In this document: positions 49,001-58,890 of the stretch, one piece after another
Layout: every line of letters begins with the position of its first letter
Numbering within the stretch: the stretch's first letter is position 1
Origin: Cristatella mucedo
Lineage: Eukaryota > Bryozoa > Phylactolaemata > Cristatellidae
Assembly (NCBI GenBank): GCA_009760855.2
Contig: WPIO01000031.1
Span: forward strand, 4,147,501 to 4,211,500
DNA length: 64,000 bases
Direction of reading: 5' to 3'
The notes under the pieces: generated by a model
Told to the model about the DNA's origin: nothing
Seen by the model: the letters and a program-made list of their open reading frames with translations, nothing else
Database searches by the model: none
Translations under genes and position numbers: made by a program

Positions 49001-49243
49001 TCTGTTCACAAAAGCTGAATCTGGCCAGCATGGCTTTCCCCATTACTTAAGTCACAGTTGACCTTGGATCGTTTGTATGGTCACGTGTCTCCATGCCTTT
49101 TACTCAGTTTTTTTTGTAAGTTTTGGAGCTAAGCTTGAAACCCAATTACGCCGATATGGCTGAGGTGGCTCTGCAGAATGCATGGATAGAACATTCTAAT
49201 CTTTAATATAAGTAGTTTGAAGATGTAATACAAGGCAGGCCGC
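46050..49243 (+). repeat. Higher-order unit 5, 12-mer AB-ACDB-ACDB-AB
   Basis: Boundaries 46050, 46324, 46573, 46847, 47122, 47396, 47647, 47920, 48196, 48470, 48721 and 48994. Nearly identical to 30,186-33,000 at an offset of about 15.86 kb. The last two AB dimers of the 16-mer are missing. Confidence -1.
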
Positions 49244-51891
49244 AACGGTGTTTTTTCACAAAAGCACCGTCCGGCCAGCATTGCACTGGCCGTGTGATAT
49301 AAGGCAGCTAATCAGTTACACAAGTCATTGTTGCCCCTCGGTTATTTTTCCACCCACGTGGTTCAATGTCTTTCAGCAGAGCAATGTTCTGTCATTTGTG
49401 AAGCTAAGCAGAAGTCTGTATCACTGCATGACGACTTAGCTTTGCCATTAAAATGCAGGCAAAAAAACTACAATGTCGAATCCACTTTTTTTGACGGCAT
49501 AGCACACAGAAGGTAGCAACGGTGTCCGTTCACAAAAGACGAATCTGGACATCATGGCTCTCGCAGTTGGATGGAAGCCAGATAATCCGTCACACAAGTA
49601 ATAGTTGCCCCTGGGTTATTTGTGTGGTCACTTGTCTTAATGTCTTTAATTCTCAGCGTTTTTCTGTAAGTTATGGAGCTAAGCAGAATTCCTTGTCACT
49701 CCTGGACCGCTTAGGAGGTTGCGCAAAATGCCGCAATAAAACATTCAAATATCGACTATTAGAATGTTGACGACGTAACATTCGGGAAGAAGCTACGGTG
49801 TTGGTTCACAAAAGCAGAATCCGGCAACCATGGCTTTGGCCGTTGGATGGGAGGCAGCTAATCCGGTACACAAGTCATTGTGGCCCCTTGGTTATTTGTC
49901 CACCCACGTGGTTCAATGTCTTTTAGCAGAGCGATTATCTGAAATTGGTAAAGCCAAGCAGAAGTCCTTATCACTGCATGACGACTTAGCTTTGCCTGCA
50001 AAATGCAGGCAAAAACACTGCAATGTCGAATGTACGTTATTTGACTGTATAGTACGCAGCAGGTAGCAACGGTGTCTGTTCACAAAAGTTGAATCTGGCC
50101 AGCATGGCTCTCGCCGTTACTCAACTCACAGTTGCCCTTGGATCGTTTGTGTGGTCACGGGTCTCTTGCCTTTGTTCACAGTTTTTTTTGTAAGTTTTAG
50201 AGCTAAGGATGATTCCCTCTTTCTCCAATATGGCTGAGGTGGCTCTGCAGAATGCTGGGATAGAACATTCTAATCTTTAATATAAGTAGTTTGAAGATGT
50301 AACACAAGGCAGGCCGCAACGGTGTTTTTTCACAAAAGCAGCGTTCGGCCAGCATTGCACTGGCCGTTCGATGGGAGGCAGATAATCCATTACACAAGTC
50401 ATTGTTGCCCCTCGGATATTAGTCCACTCACGTGGTTCAATGTCTTGCAGCGGAGCGATTTTCTGTCATTTGTGAAGCTAAGCAGAAGTCTGTATCACTG
50501 CATGACGACTTAGCTTCGCCATTAAAATGCAGGCAAAAAAACTCCAATGTCGAATCTACGTGATTTGACTGTATAGTACACAGCAGGTAGCAACGGTGTC
50601 TGTTCACAAAAGTTGAATCTGGCCAACATGGCTTTCGCCGTTACTCAAGTCACAGTTGCCCTTGGATTGTTTGTGTGGTCCCGTGTCTCCATGCGTTTTA
50701 TTAACAGTTTTTTTTTGTAAGTTTTAAAGCTGAGCATGATACCCTATTACGCCGATACGGCTGACGTGGCTCTGCAGAATGCATGGATAGAACATTCTAA
50801 TCTTACTTATAAGTAGTTTGAAGATGTAACACAAAGCAGGCCGCAACGGTAACTTTTCACAAAAGCAGCGTCCGGCCAACGTTGCACTGGCCGTTGGATG
50901 GTATGCAGCTAATCCGTTAAACAAGTCATTGTGGCTACTCGGATATTTGTCCATTCACGTGGTTCAATGTCTTTCAGCAGGGCGACTTTCTGTCATTTGT
51001 GAACCCAAGCAGAAGTCCTTATCACTGCATGACGACTTAGCTTTGCCTGCAAAATGCAGGCAAAAACATTCCAATGTCGAATGTATGTTATTTGACTGTA
51101 TACTACACAGCAGGTAGCAACGGTGTCTGTTCACAAAAGTTGAATCTGACCAGCATGGCTCTCGCCGTTACTCAAGTCACAGTTGCCCTTGGATTGTTTG
51201 TGTGGTCACGTGTCTCTTGCCTTTTGTTCACAGTTTTTTTGTAAGTTTTAGAGCTAAGCATGATACCCTATTACTCCAATATGGCTGAAGTGGCTCTGCA
51301 GAATGCTGGGATAGAACATTCTAATCTTTAATATGTGAAGTTTGAAGATGTAACACATGGCAGGCCGCAACGGTGTTTTTTCACAAAAGCAGCGTTCGGC
51401 CAGCATTGCACTGGCCGTTCGATGGGAGGCAGATAATCCATTACACAAGTCATTGTTGCCCCTCGGATATTAGTCCACTCACGTGGTTCAATGTCTTTCA
51501 GCAGGGCGATTTTCTGTCATTTGTGAACCCAAGCAGAAGTTCTTATCACTGCATGACGACTTAGCTTTGCCTGCAAAATGCAGGCAAAACACTCCATTGT
51601 CGAATCTACGTTATTTGACTGTATAGCTCACAGCAGGCAGCAACAGTGTCTGTTCACAAAAGCTGAATCTGGCCAGCATGGCTTTCCCCATTACTCAAGT
51701 CACAGTTGCCCTTGGATCGTTTGTATGGTCACGTGTCTCCATGCCTTTTACTCAGTTTTTTTTGTAAGTTTTGGAGCTAAGCTTGAAACCCAATTACGCC
51801 GATATGGCTGAGGTGGCTCTGCAGAATGCATGGATAGAACATTCTAATCTTTAATATAAGTAGTTTGAAGATGTAACACAAGGCAGGCCGC
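49244..51891 (+). repeat. Higher-order unit 6, 10-mer ACDB-AB-AB-AB
   Basis: Boundaries 49244, 49519, 49795, 50069, 50319, 50592, 50845, 51119, 51369 and 51642. It looks like the second half of a 16-mer. Confidence -1.
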
Positions 51892-54800
51892 AACGGTATT
51901 TTTTCACAAAAGCACCGTCCGGCCAGCATTGCACTGGCCGTGTGATATAAGGCAGCTAATCAGTTACACAAGTCATTGTTGCCCCTCGGTTATTTTTCCA
52001 CCCACGTGGTTCAATGTCTTTCAGCAGAGCAATGTTCTGTCATTTGTGAAGCCAAACAGAAGTCCTTATCACTGCATGACGACGAAGCTTTTCCTGCAAA
52101 TTGCAGGCAAAAAAACTCCAATGTCGAATCTACGTTATTTGACGGCATAGCACACAGCAGGTAGCAACGGTGTCTGTTCACAAAAGCCGAATCTGTCCAG
52201 CATGGCTCTCGCCGTTGGATGGAAGCCAGATAATCCGTCACACAAGTAATAGTTGCCCCTGGGTTATTTGTGTGGTCACTTGTCTTAATGTCTTTAATTC
52301 TCAGCGTTTTTCTGTAAGTTATGGAGCTAAGCAGAATTCCTTGTCACTCCTGGACCGCTTAGGAGGTTCCGCAAAATGCCGCAATGAAACATTCAAATCT
52401 CGACTATTAGTATGTTGAAGACGTAACATTCAGGAAGAAGCTACGGTGTTGGTTCACAAAAGCAGCATCCGGCAACCATGGCTTTGGCCGTTGGATGGGA
52501 GGCAGCTAATCCGGTACACAAGTCATTGTGGCCCCTCGGTTATTTGTCCACCCACGTGGTTCAATGTCTTTCAGTAGAGCGATTATCTGAAATTGGTAAA
52601 GCCAAGCAGAAGTCCTTATCACTGCATGACGACTTAGCTATGCCTGCAAAATGCAGGCAAAAACACTGCAATGTCAAATGTACGTTATTTGACTGTATAG
52701 TACACAGCAGGTAGCAACGGTGTCTGTTCACAAAAGTTGAATCTGGCCAGCATGGCTCTCGCCGTTACTCAAGTCACAGTTGCCCTTGGATCGTTTGTTT
52801 GGTCACGTGTCTCTTGCCTTTTGTTCACAGTTTTTTTTGTAAGTTTTAGAGCTAAGGATGATTCCCTATTTCTCCAATATGGCTGAGGTGGCTCTGCAGA
52901 ATGCTGGGATAGAACATTCTAATCTTTAATATAAGTAGTTTGAAGATGTAACACAAGGCAGGCCGCAACGGTGTTTTTTCACAAAAGCAGCATTCGGCCA
53001 GCATTGCACTGGCCGTTGGATGGGAGGCAGCTAATTCATTACACAAGTCATTGTTGCCCCTCGGTTATAATTCCACTAACGTGGTTCAATGTCTTGCAGC
53101 GGAGCGATTTTCTGTCATTTGTGAAGCTAAGCAGAAGTCTGTATCACTGCATGACGACTTAGCTTTGCCATTAAAATGCAGGCAAAAAAACTCCAATGTC
53201 GAATCCACTTTTTTGACGGCATAGCACACAGCAGGTAGCAACGGTGTCTGTTCACAAAAGACGAATCTGGACATCATGGCTCTCGCCGTTGGATGGAAGC
53301 CAGATAATCCGTCACACAAGTAATACTTGCCCCTGGGTTATTTGTGTGGTCACTTGTCTTAATGTCTTTAATTCTCAGCGTTTTTCTGTAAGTTATGGAG
53401 CTGAGCAGAATTCCTTGTCACTCGTGGACCGCTTAGGAGGTTGCACAGAATGCCGGAATAAAACATTCAAATCTCGAATATTAGTATGTTGACGACGTAA
53501 CACTCGTGAAGGCGCAACAGTGTTGGTTCAAAAAAGCAGCATCCGGCCACCATGGCTTTGGCCTTTGGATGGGAGGCAGCTAATCTGTTATACAAGTCAT
53601 TGTAGCTCCTCAGCTATGTGTCAACTAATGTAGTTCAATGTCTCTCAGCAGAGAGATTTTCTGTCATTTGTGAAGCCATGCAGAAGTCCTTATCACTGCA
53701 TGACGACTTAGCTTTGCCTGCAAAATGCAGGCAAAAACACTCCAATGTCGAATCTACGTGATTTGACTGTATAGTACACAGCAGGTAGCAACGGTGTCTG
53801 TTCACAAAAGTTGAATCTGGCCAGCATGGCTCTCGCCGTTACTCAAGTCACAGTTGCCCTTGAATCGTTTGTGTGGTCACGTGTTTCTTGCCTTTTGTTC
53901 ACAGTTTTTTTTTGTAAGTTTTAGAGCTAAGGATGATTCCCTATTTCTCCAATATGGCTGAGGTGGCTCTGCAGAATGCTGGGATAGAACATTCTAATCT
54001 TTAATATAAGTAGTTTGAAGATGTAACACAAGGCAGGCCGCAACGGTGTTTTTTCACAAAAGCAGCGTTCGGCCAGCATTGCACTGGCCGTTGGATGGGA
54101 GGCAGCTAATTCATTACACAAGTCATTGTTGCCCCTCGGTTATAATTCCACTAACGTGGTTCAATGTCTTGCAGCGGAGCGATTTTCTGTCATTTGTGAA
54201 GCTAAGCAGAAGTCTGTATCACTGCATGACGACTTAGCTTTGCCATTAAAATGCAGGCAAAAAAACTCCAATGTCGAATCCACTTTTTTGACGGCATAGC
54301 ACACAGCAGGTAGCAACGGTGTCTGTTCACAAAAGACGAATCTGGACATCATGGCTCTCGCCGTTGGATGGAAGCCAGATAATCCGTCACACAAGTAATA
54401 CTTGCCCGTGGGTTATTTGTGTGGTCACTTGTCTTAATTTCTTTAATTCTCAGCGTTTTTCTGTAAGTTATGGAGCTGAGCAGAATTCCTTGTCACTCGT
54501 GGACCGCTTAGGAGGTTCCGCAGAATGCCGGAATAAAACATTCAAATCTCGAATATTAGTATGTTGACGACGTAACACTCGTGAAGGTGCAACGGTGTTG
54601 GTTCACAAAAGCAGCATCCGGCCACCATGGCTTTGGCCTTTGGATGGGAGGCAGCTAATCTGTTATACAAGTCATTGTAGCTCCTCAGCTATGTGTCAAC
54701 TAATGTAGTTCAATGTCTCTCAGCAGAGAGATTTTCTGTCATTTGTGAAGCCATGCAGAAGTCGTTATCACTGGATGACGAGTCAGCTCTTCCTGCAAAA

Positions 54801-55495
54801 TGCAGGCAAAAACACTCCAATGTCGAATGTACGTGATTTGACTGTATAGTACACAGCAGGTAGCAACGGTGTCTGTTCACAAACGTTGAATCTGGCCAAC
54901 ATGGCTTTCGCCTTTACTCAAGTCACAGTTGCCCTTGGATTGTTTGTGTGGTCCCGTGTCTCCATGCGTTTTATTAACAGTTTTTTTTTGTAAGTTTTAA
55001 AGCTGAGCATGATACCCTATTACGCCGATACGGCTGACGTGGCTCTGCAGAATGCATCGATAGAACATTCTAATCTTTAATATAAGTAGTTTGAAGATGT
55101 AACACAAGGCAGGCCGCAATGGTGTTTTTTCACAAAAGCAGCGTTCGGCCAGCATTGCACTGGCCGTTGGATGGGAGGCAGCTAATCCGTTACATGAGTC
55201 ATTGTTGCCCCTCGGTTATGTGTTTACTAACGTGGTTCAATTTCTTTCCGCGGAGCGATTTTCTTTCATTTGTGAAGCCAAGCAGAAGTCCGTATCACTG
55301 CATGACGACTTAGCTTTGCCATTAAAATGCAGGCAAAAAAACTCCAACGTCGAATCTACGTTATTCGACGGCATAGCACACAGCAGGTAGCAACGGTGTC
55401 TGTTCACAAAAGCCGAATCTGGCCAGCATGGCTCTCCCTGTTCGTCAAGTCACAGTTGCCCTTGGATTGTTTGTGTGGTCATGTGTCTCTTGATA
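51892..55495 (+). repeat. Higher-order unit 7: three ACDB tetramers then truncation
   Basis: ACDB tetramers start at 51,892, 52,967 and 54,042 (1,075-1,077 bp apart). A final A (55,119) and a truncated C (55,392) follow, breaking off near 55,495 into unrelated sequence. No AB dimers occur here. Confidence -1.
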
Positions 55496-55718
55496 GCAGA
55501 TGGAGCATGACTTCACTAGCCCCTCTCTCCCACTCTAGTCTCCTCTTCGCGACTCCAGCTGTGCCTTGGCCGACCCCGATGGTGAATCCAACATCTGTTC
55601 ACAAGCTGATTATTGCCCTGTGTCCACGCATCATTCGAAGCGGGCCACAGCTGTGCACAGGCCCCTTTCGACGATGCTCCCAGCAGCTGTTTGGGAAAGG
55701 AGCCTGTAATCAAACTAC
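55496..55718. other. Spacer between satellite end and module Q
   Basis: About 220 bp without similarity to the satellite or to the sequence preceding the left Q copy. No gene seen. Confidence -1.
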
Positions 55719-56385
55719 AGAGATCGCACCTCTGCATACACTTGCAGGACTGCTGCTTTTGCGGATCCCTTTGCTTCCATTTCCATTCGTTTTTTTAAGC
55801 AGCTGCTTATCGACAGCTGAGCTGAATGCTGCATTCGAAGCTGCTCGGCTCTTCTTGTCTTCAAGCGCTTAGTACGCGTTGACGCGAGGCGAAAGCCGCA
55901 AAATAAAGTTTCCGAACTAAATGGCTTAGTATTATGGCCGCCTACAATGAAGCTAGCAGATCGTTTTGACGAGTCTTGTTAGTGGCGGGCAGACCTTTTG
56001 TTAGTGAACCCCAGTGAGAGGCAAACGTGAATTGAAGTCTTTCAGTCTGTTTCCTAGAGGCCGACTCTGTCAGCAACTTCAGCTGAAAGGCCTGGCTATA
56101 TCCAATACCATCTTATGGAAAGCGATGCCGAGAGCTTAATCGGCCGTGCCAAATAGCTAGCGGCATGACGTTAGCCGGTGGCCGGCTAGTGCGCCCGGCC
56201 GCAGTGCCGTACACTGGTAAACCATAGGACGACACCACCTACTCAGTGCTAAGCTGCCAGGCCTCGGAGAAGCACAGACCTCCAAACAAGCCAGTACCGT
56301 CGATTTCCCATCATCCTTTGACTTGCAGTTTTTCCACTTGTGTTCTCAAGTGATTCACAGTGTATTCGCGTATTCTGACTGTGAA
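55719..56385 (+). repeat. Module Q, middle copy
   Basis: Colinear with 28,347-29,030 along its whole length, with substitutions and a short deletion. Like the left copy it passes directly into diverged satellite monomers. Confidence -1.
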
Positions 56386-57765
56386 GAGGTTTTTCTGTTA
56401 TTTCTGGGCCCAAGCGAAACACCTTATCACACCTGGACGGCCTACGTGGCTCAGCGGAATGCAGAGATAAATAATTGATATTGCGGATGTAAGTAGTTTT
56501 ACGTTTAAGTACACAGCAGGCAGCAGCGATGTTTATTCACAAAAACAGCGTCTAGCCAGCACGGCTGTCGGCGTTGGATGGGAGCATGCTCATCCGTTTT
56601 CCATGTCCTAGTTGCCCGAGGTTACTTGTGTGGTCACATGGTTTCATGTCCTTTAAACAAAGTGCTTTTTTTTTAATTTGCGGACCCATGGAGAATACCT
56701 TATCACTCCTAGACTGCATAGGTGGCTCAGCAGAATGCAGAGATAAATCACTCAAATCTCGGAATTACGCAGTTTGACGTTGTAGTGCACGGCAGGCAGC
56801 AACGGTTTTGGTTAACAATGCAGTATTTGGCCAGCTCAGTTCACGGCGTTATATGGAACTCATGCGTCACCTAAGTCATAGTTGCCCCTAGGTTATTTGT
56901 CCGGCAATGTCATTTGATCCATTTTAGCAGAGCGTTTTTGTGTAATTTGTGGACCCAAGCAGACCACTATATCACTCCTGGACGGCCAAGATGGTTCAGC
57001 GAAACGGAGAGATAAATCATTGAAATCTCGGAGGTAAGTATTTTGACGTTAGAGTACACGGCAGGCAGCAACGGTGTTTGTTCAAAAAAGCAGCATCTGG
57101 CCAGCACGGCTGTCGGGGTTGGATGAGAGCATGCTCATCCGTCACCCAAGTCATAGTCGCCCCAAGGTTATATAGGTAGTCACGTGGTTTGATGTCTTTT
57201 AAGCAAAGCGTTTTTCCGTAATTTGTGGACCCAAGCAGAACACCGTACCGCTCCCGGATGGCCTACGTGGCTCTGCGGAATGTGAAGATAAATCATTCAA
57301 ATCTCGGATGAAAGTATGTTGACGGTTAAAGGCCCTGCAGGCAGCAATGGTGTTTTTCCACAAAGCAGCATCTGGCCAGTACGGCTCTTGCCGTTAGGTA
57401 GGGGCATTCTCATCCGTTACCCAAGTCATAGTTACCCCTAGGTTATTTGTCCGGTCACGTGGCTTGATTCCTTTAAGCAAAGGTTTTTCTTTGCAATTAG
57501 TTGACCCAAGCAGAACACTTTATCATTTCTGGGCGGAATACGTGGCTCCGCTTGACGCAGGGATAAATTCAAGTCTCGGATGTCATGATGTTGACGTTAA
57601 GAGACCCGATATGCAGCAAAGGTGTTTGTTCACAAACGCAGCATCTGTCCAGCGAAGCTGTCTGGGTCGGATGGGAGCATGCTCATCCGTCACCCAGGTC
57701 ATAGGTGCCCCTAGGTTATTTGTTCGGTCACGTGGTTTGATGTTCTTTACGCAAAGCCATAACTG
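56386..57765 (+). repeat. Right satellite block: diverged monomers
   Basis: About five monomers of 269-276 bp (boundaries near 56525, 56801, 57070, 57346 and 57618). They share the plan ending GCAGGCAGCAACGGTG, CAGCA-CTGGCCAGCACGGCT and GAGCATGCTCATCCGTCACC but cannot be assigned to A-D. No higher-order pattern. The last breaks off near 57,765. Confidence -1.
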
Positions 57766-57984
57766 CAATGTCAAGAAAGAAACACAGATAACGCAAAAGG
57801 AAGGGAGAGAGAGAGGCGCGTTTGCCGAAAAAACTTAGTCTTGTCAGTCGAGTTAACCGATGGCCACGCCAGGTTCATGTATCTTTACATGCTGACGTAG
57901 CGGCTACATCGGAACTTGGTGTGTAGCTCTAGTAGCCGGCAGTTCTAGAGACGACTCGGTACTTTTGTTTCGTTTGCAAGTTGT

Positions 57985-58400
57985 TGCTTCAGTTGCTGCC
58001 AGTGTCGCCAAAGGGTGTCACTGCCCACCAACGAGTTTCATGGGTCGAGTGCGCCACCTCGACTCCAGCCTTATGTCCCAAGCTGATACAGCGACAGAAT
58101 CCAAACTCTTTTTCCTGGTCAGGTCGCTGGCCGTGCGAATACAGGATCTGAGAGTATTCAGCCCGTTAAATTATTTACTATTGCTAGTTTTGATTGGCGG
58201 ACTGCCTCGCCTTATCTGTCTTTGTCCTAGTGCAGACTTATCCTCATAATGGAAAGTTCCTGTTTCGCCGGAGTAGCTGGCGGTCGGCGTAGCCGACTCT
58301 ATCTATGCCTCTGTTCGTGCAGTGTCTGGTACTTTAGCTGCTGCTAATGTAGACAGACGATGAGGGTCCTAGCTAGCCCACGAGTTACTTTGATCAGTTC
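57985..58400 (+). repeat. Module P, right copy
   Basis: Colinear with 27,550-28,010 (blocks AAGGGTGTCACTGCCCA, CAGCGACAGAATCC, TCCTGGTCAGGTCGCTGGC and TTTACTATTGCTAGTTTTGA). It is followed by module Q as on the left, but with a much shorter gap. Confidence -1.
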
Positions 58401-58436
58401 CTACTGTCCGCTTCAACTTGAAGGCCTCATGTTTTG

Positions 58437-58890
58437 AGAATCTTCTGTGGAGCTTGCTCCTTTAAGTACCCTTGCATGACCAGCTTCGTTTGCGGTTCCT
58501 CGGGCTTCCGATATTGCTCCCTCAGCTTTCTTTTCTCCTTCATTGTTTATGCAGCTGCTCATCGACAGCTGAACGGCCGAACGCTGGGTTCGAAGCAGCT
58601 TTGCTCTGCTTGTCCTTACTGATCTGCGCGAGGCGAAAGCCGCGATATAAAGACTGAGAATTACTTGACCTGGAGGGTCTGCAGTCTACCCTGAAGCTAT
58701 AGGACCAGTCTTGAAAAGGCTTACTAGTAGAGGGCAGACCTTTTCTAAGTGAAGCCCGGCGAGATGCTGAGTGAATTGAAGTCATGGAGTCTGTTTCGTG
58801 GAGGCCGAGCCTATTAGCAACTTGCAGCTTAAAACCCGGCTCAATCCAAAACCAGCTTAGAGATGAGCCCGACCGCTGACGTAGTTCGTG
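58437..58890 (+). repeat. Module Q, right copy, diverged and truncated
   Basis: Matches the other Q copies in CAGCTGCTCATCGACAGCTGA, GCGAGGCGAAAGCCGC, GGGCAGACCTTTT-TAAGTGAAG, GAATTGAAGTC and TTAGCAACTT-CAGCT. Similarity fades after about 58,860, and no satellite follows. Confidence -1.

Larger units (their letters stand above)
29030..55495 (+). repeat. Main satellite array of about 26.5 kb with higher-order structure
   Basis: Tandem monomers counted by the landmark GC(A)ACGGTG at their phase boundary: about 99 boundaries from 29,165 to 55,392. Spacing is bimodal, about 273-276 bp (types A, C, D) or 249-254 bp (type B). Type A follows GGCCGCAACGG; B has the GTTACTCAAGTCACAGTTGC block; C has GGATGGAAGCCAGATAATCC; D has GGCAACCATGGCTTTGGCC. 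Order is AB or ACDB throughout. The full higher-order unit is AB-ACDB-ACDB-AB-AB-AB. Neither monomer length is a multiple of three, so the 60-80 codon frames recurring in each monomer are not genes. Confidence -1.

Noticed and set aside
29760-55260. Pol III B-box-like GGTTCAATGTC in A and D monomers
   Set aside because: There is no convincing A box at the right distance, and one to two mismatches to the B-box consensus are expected by chance.
29030-55495. CRISPR-like array
   Set aside because: The whole 250-275 bp unit is repeated, with no short repeat plus unique spacer alternation, and the surroundings are eukaryotic.
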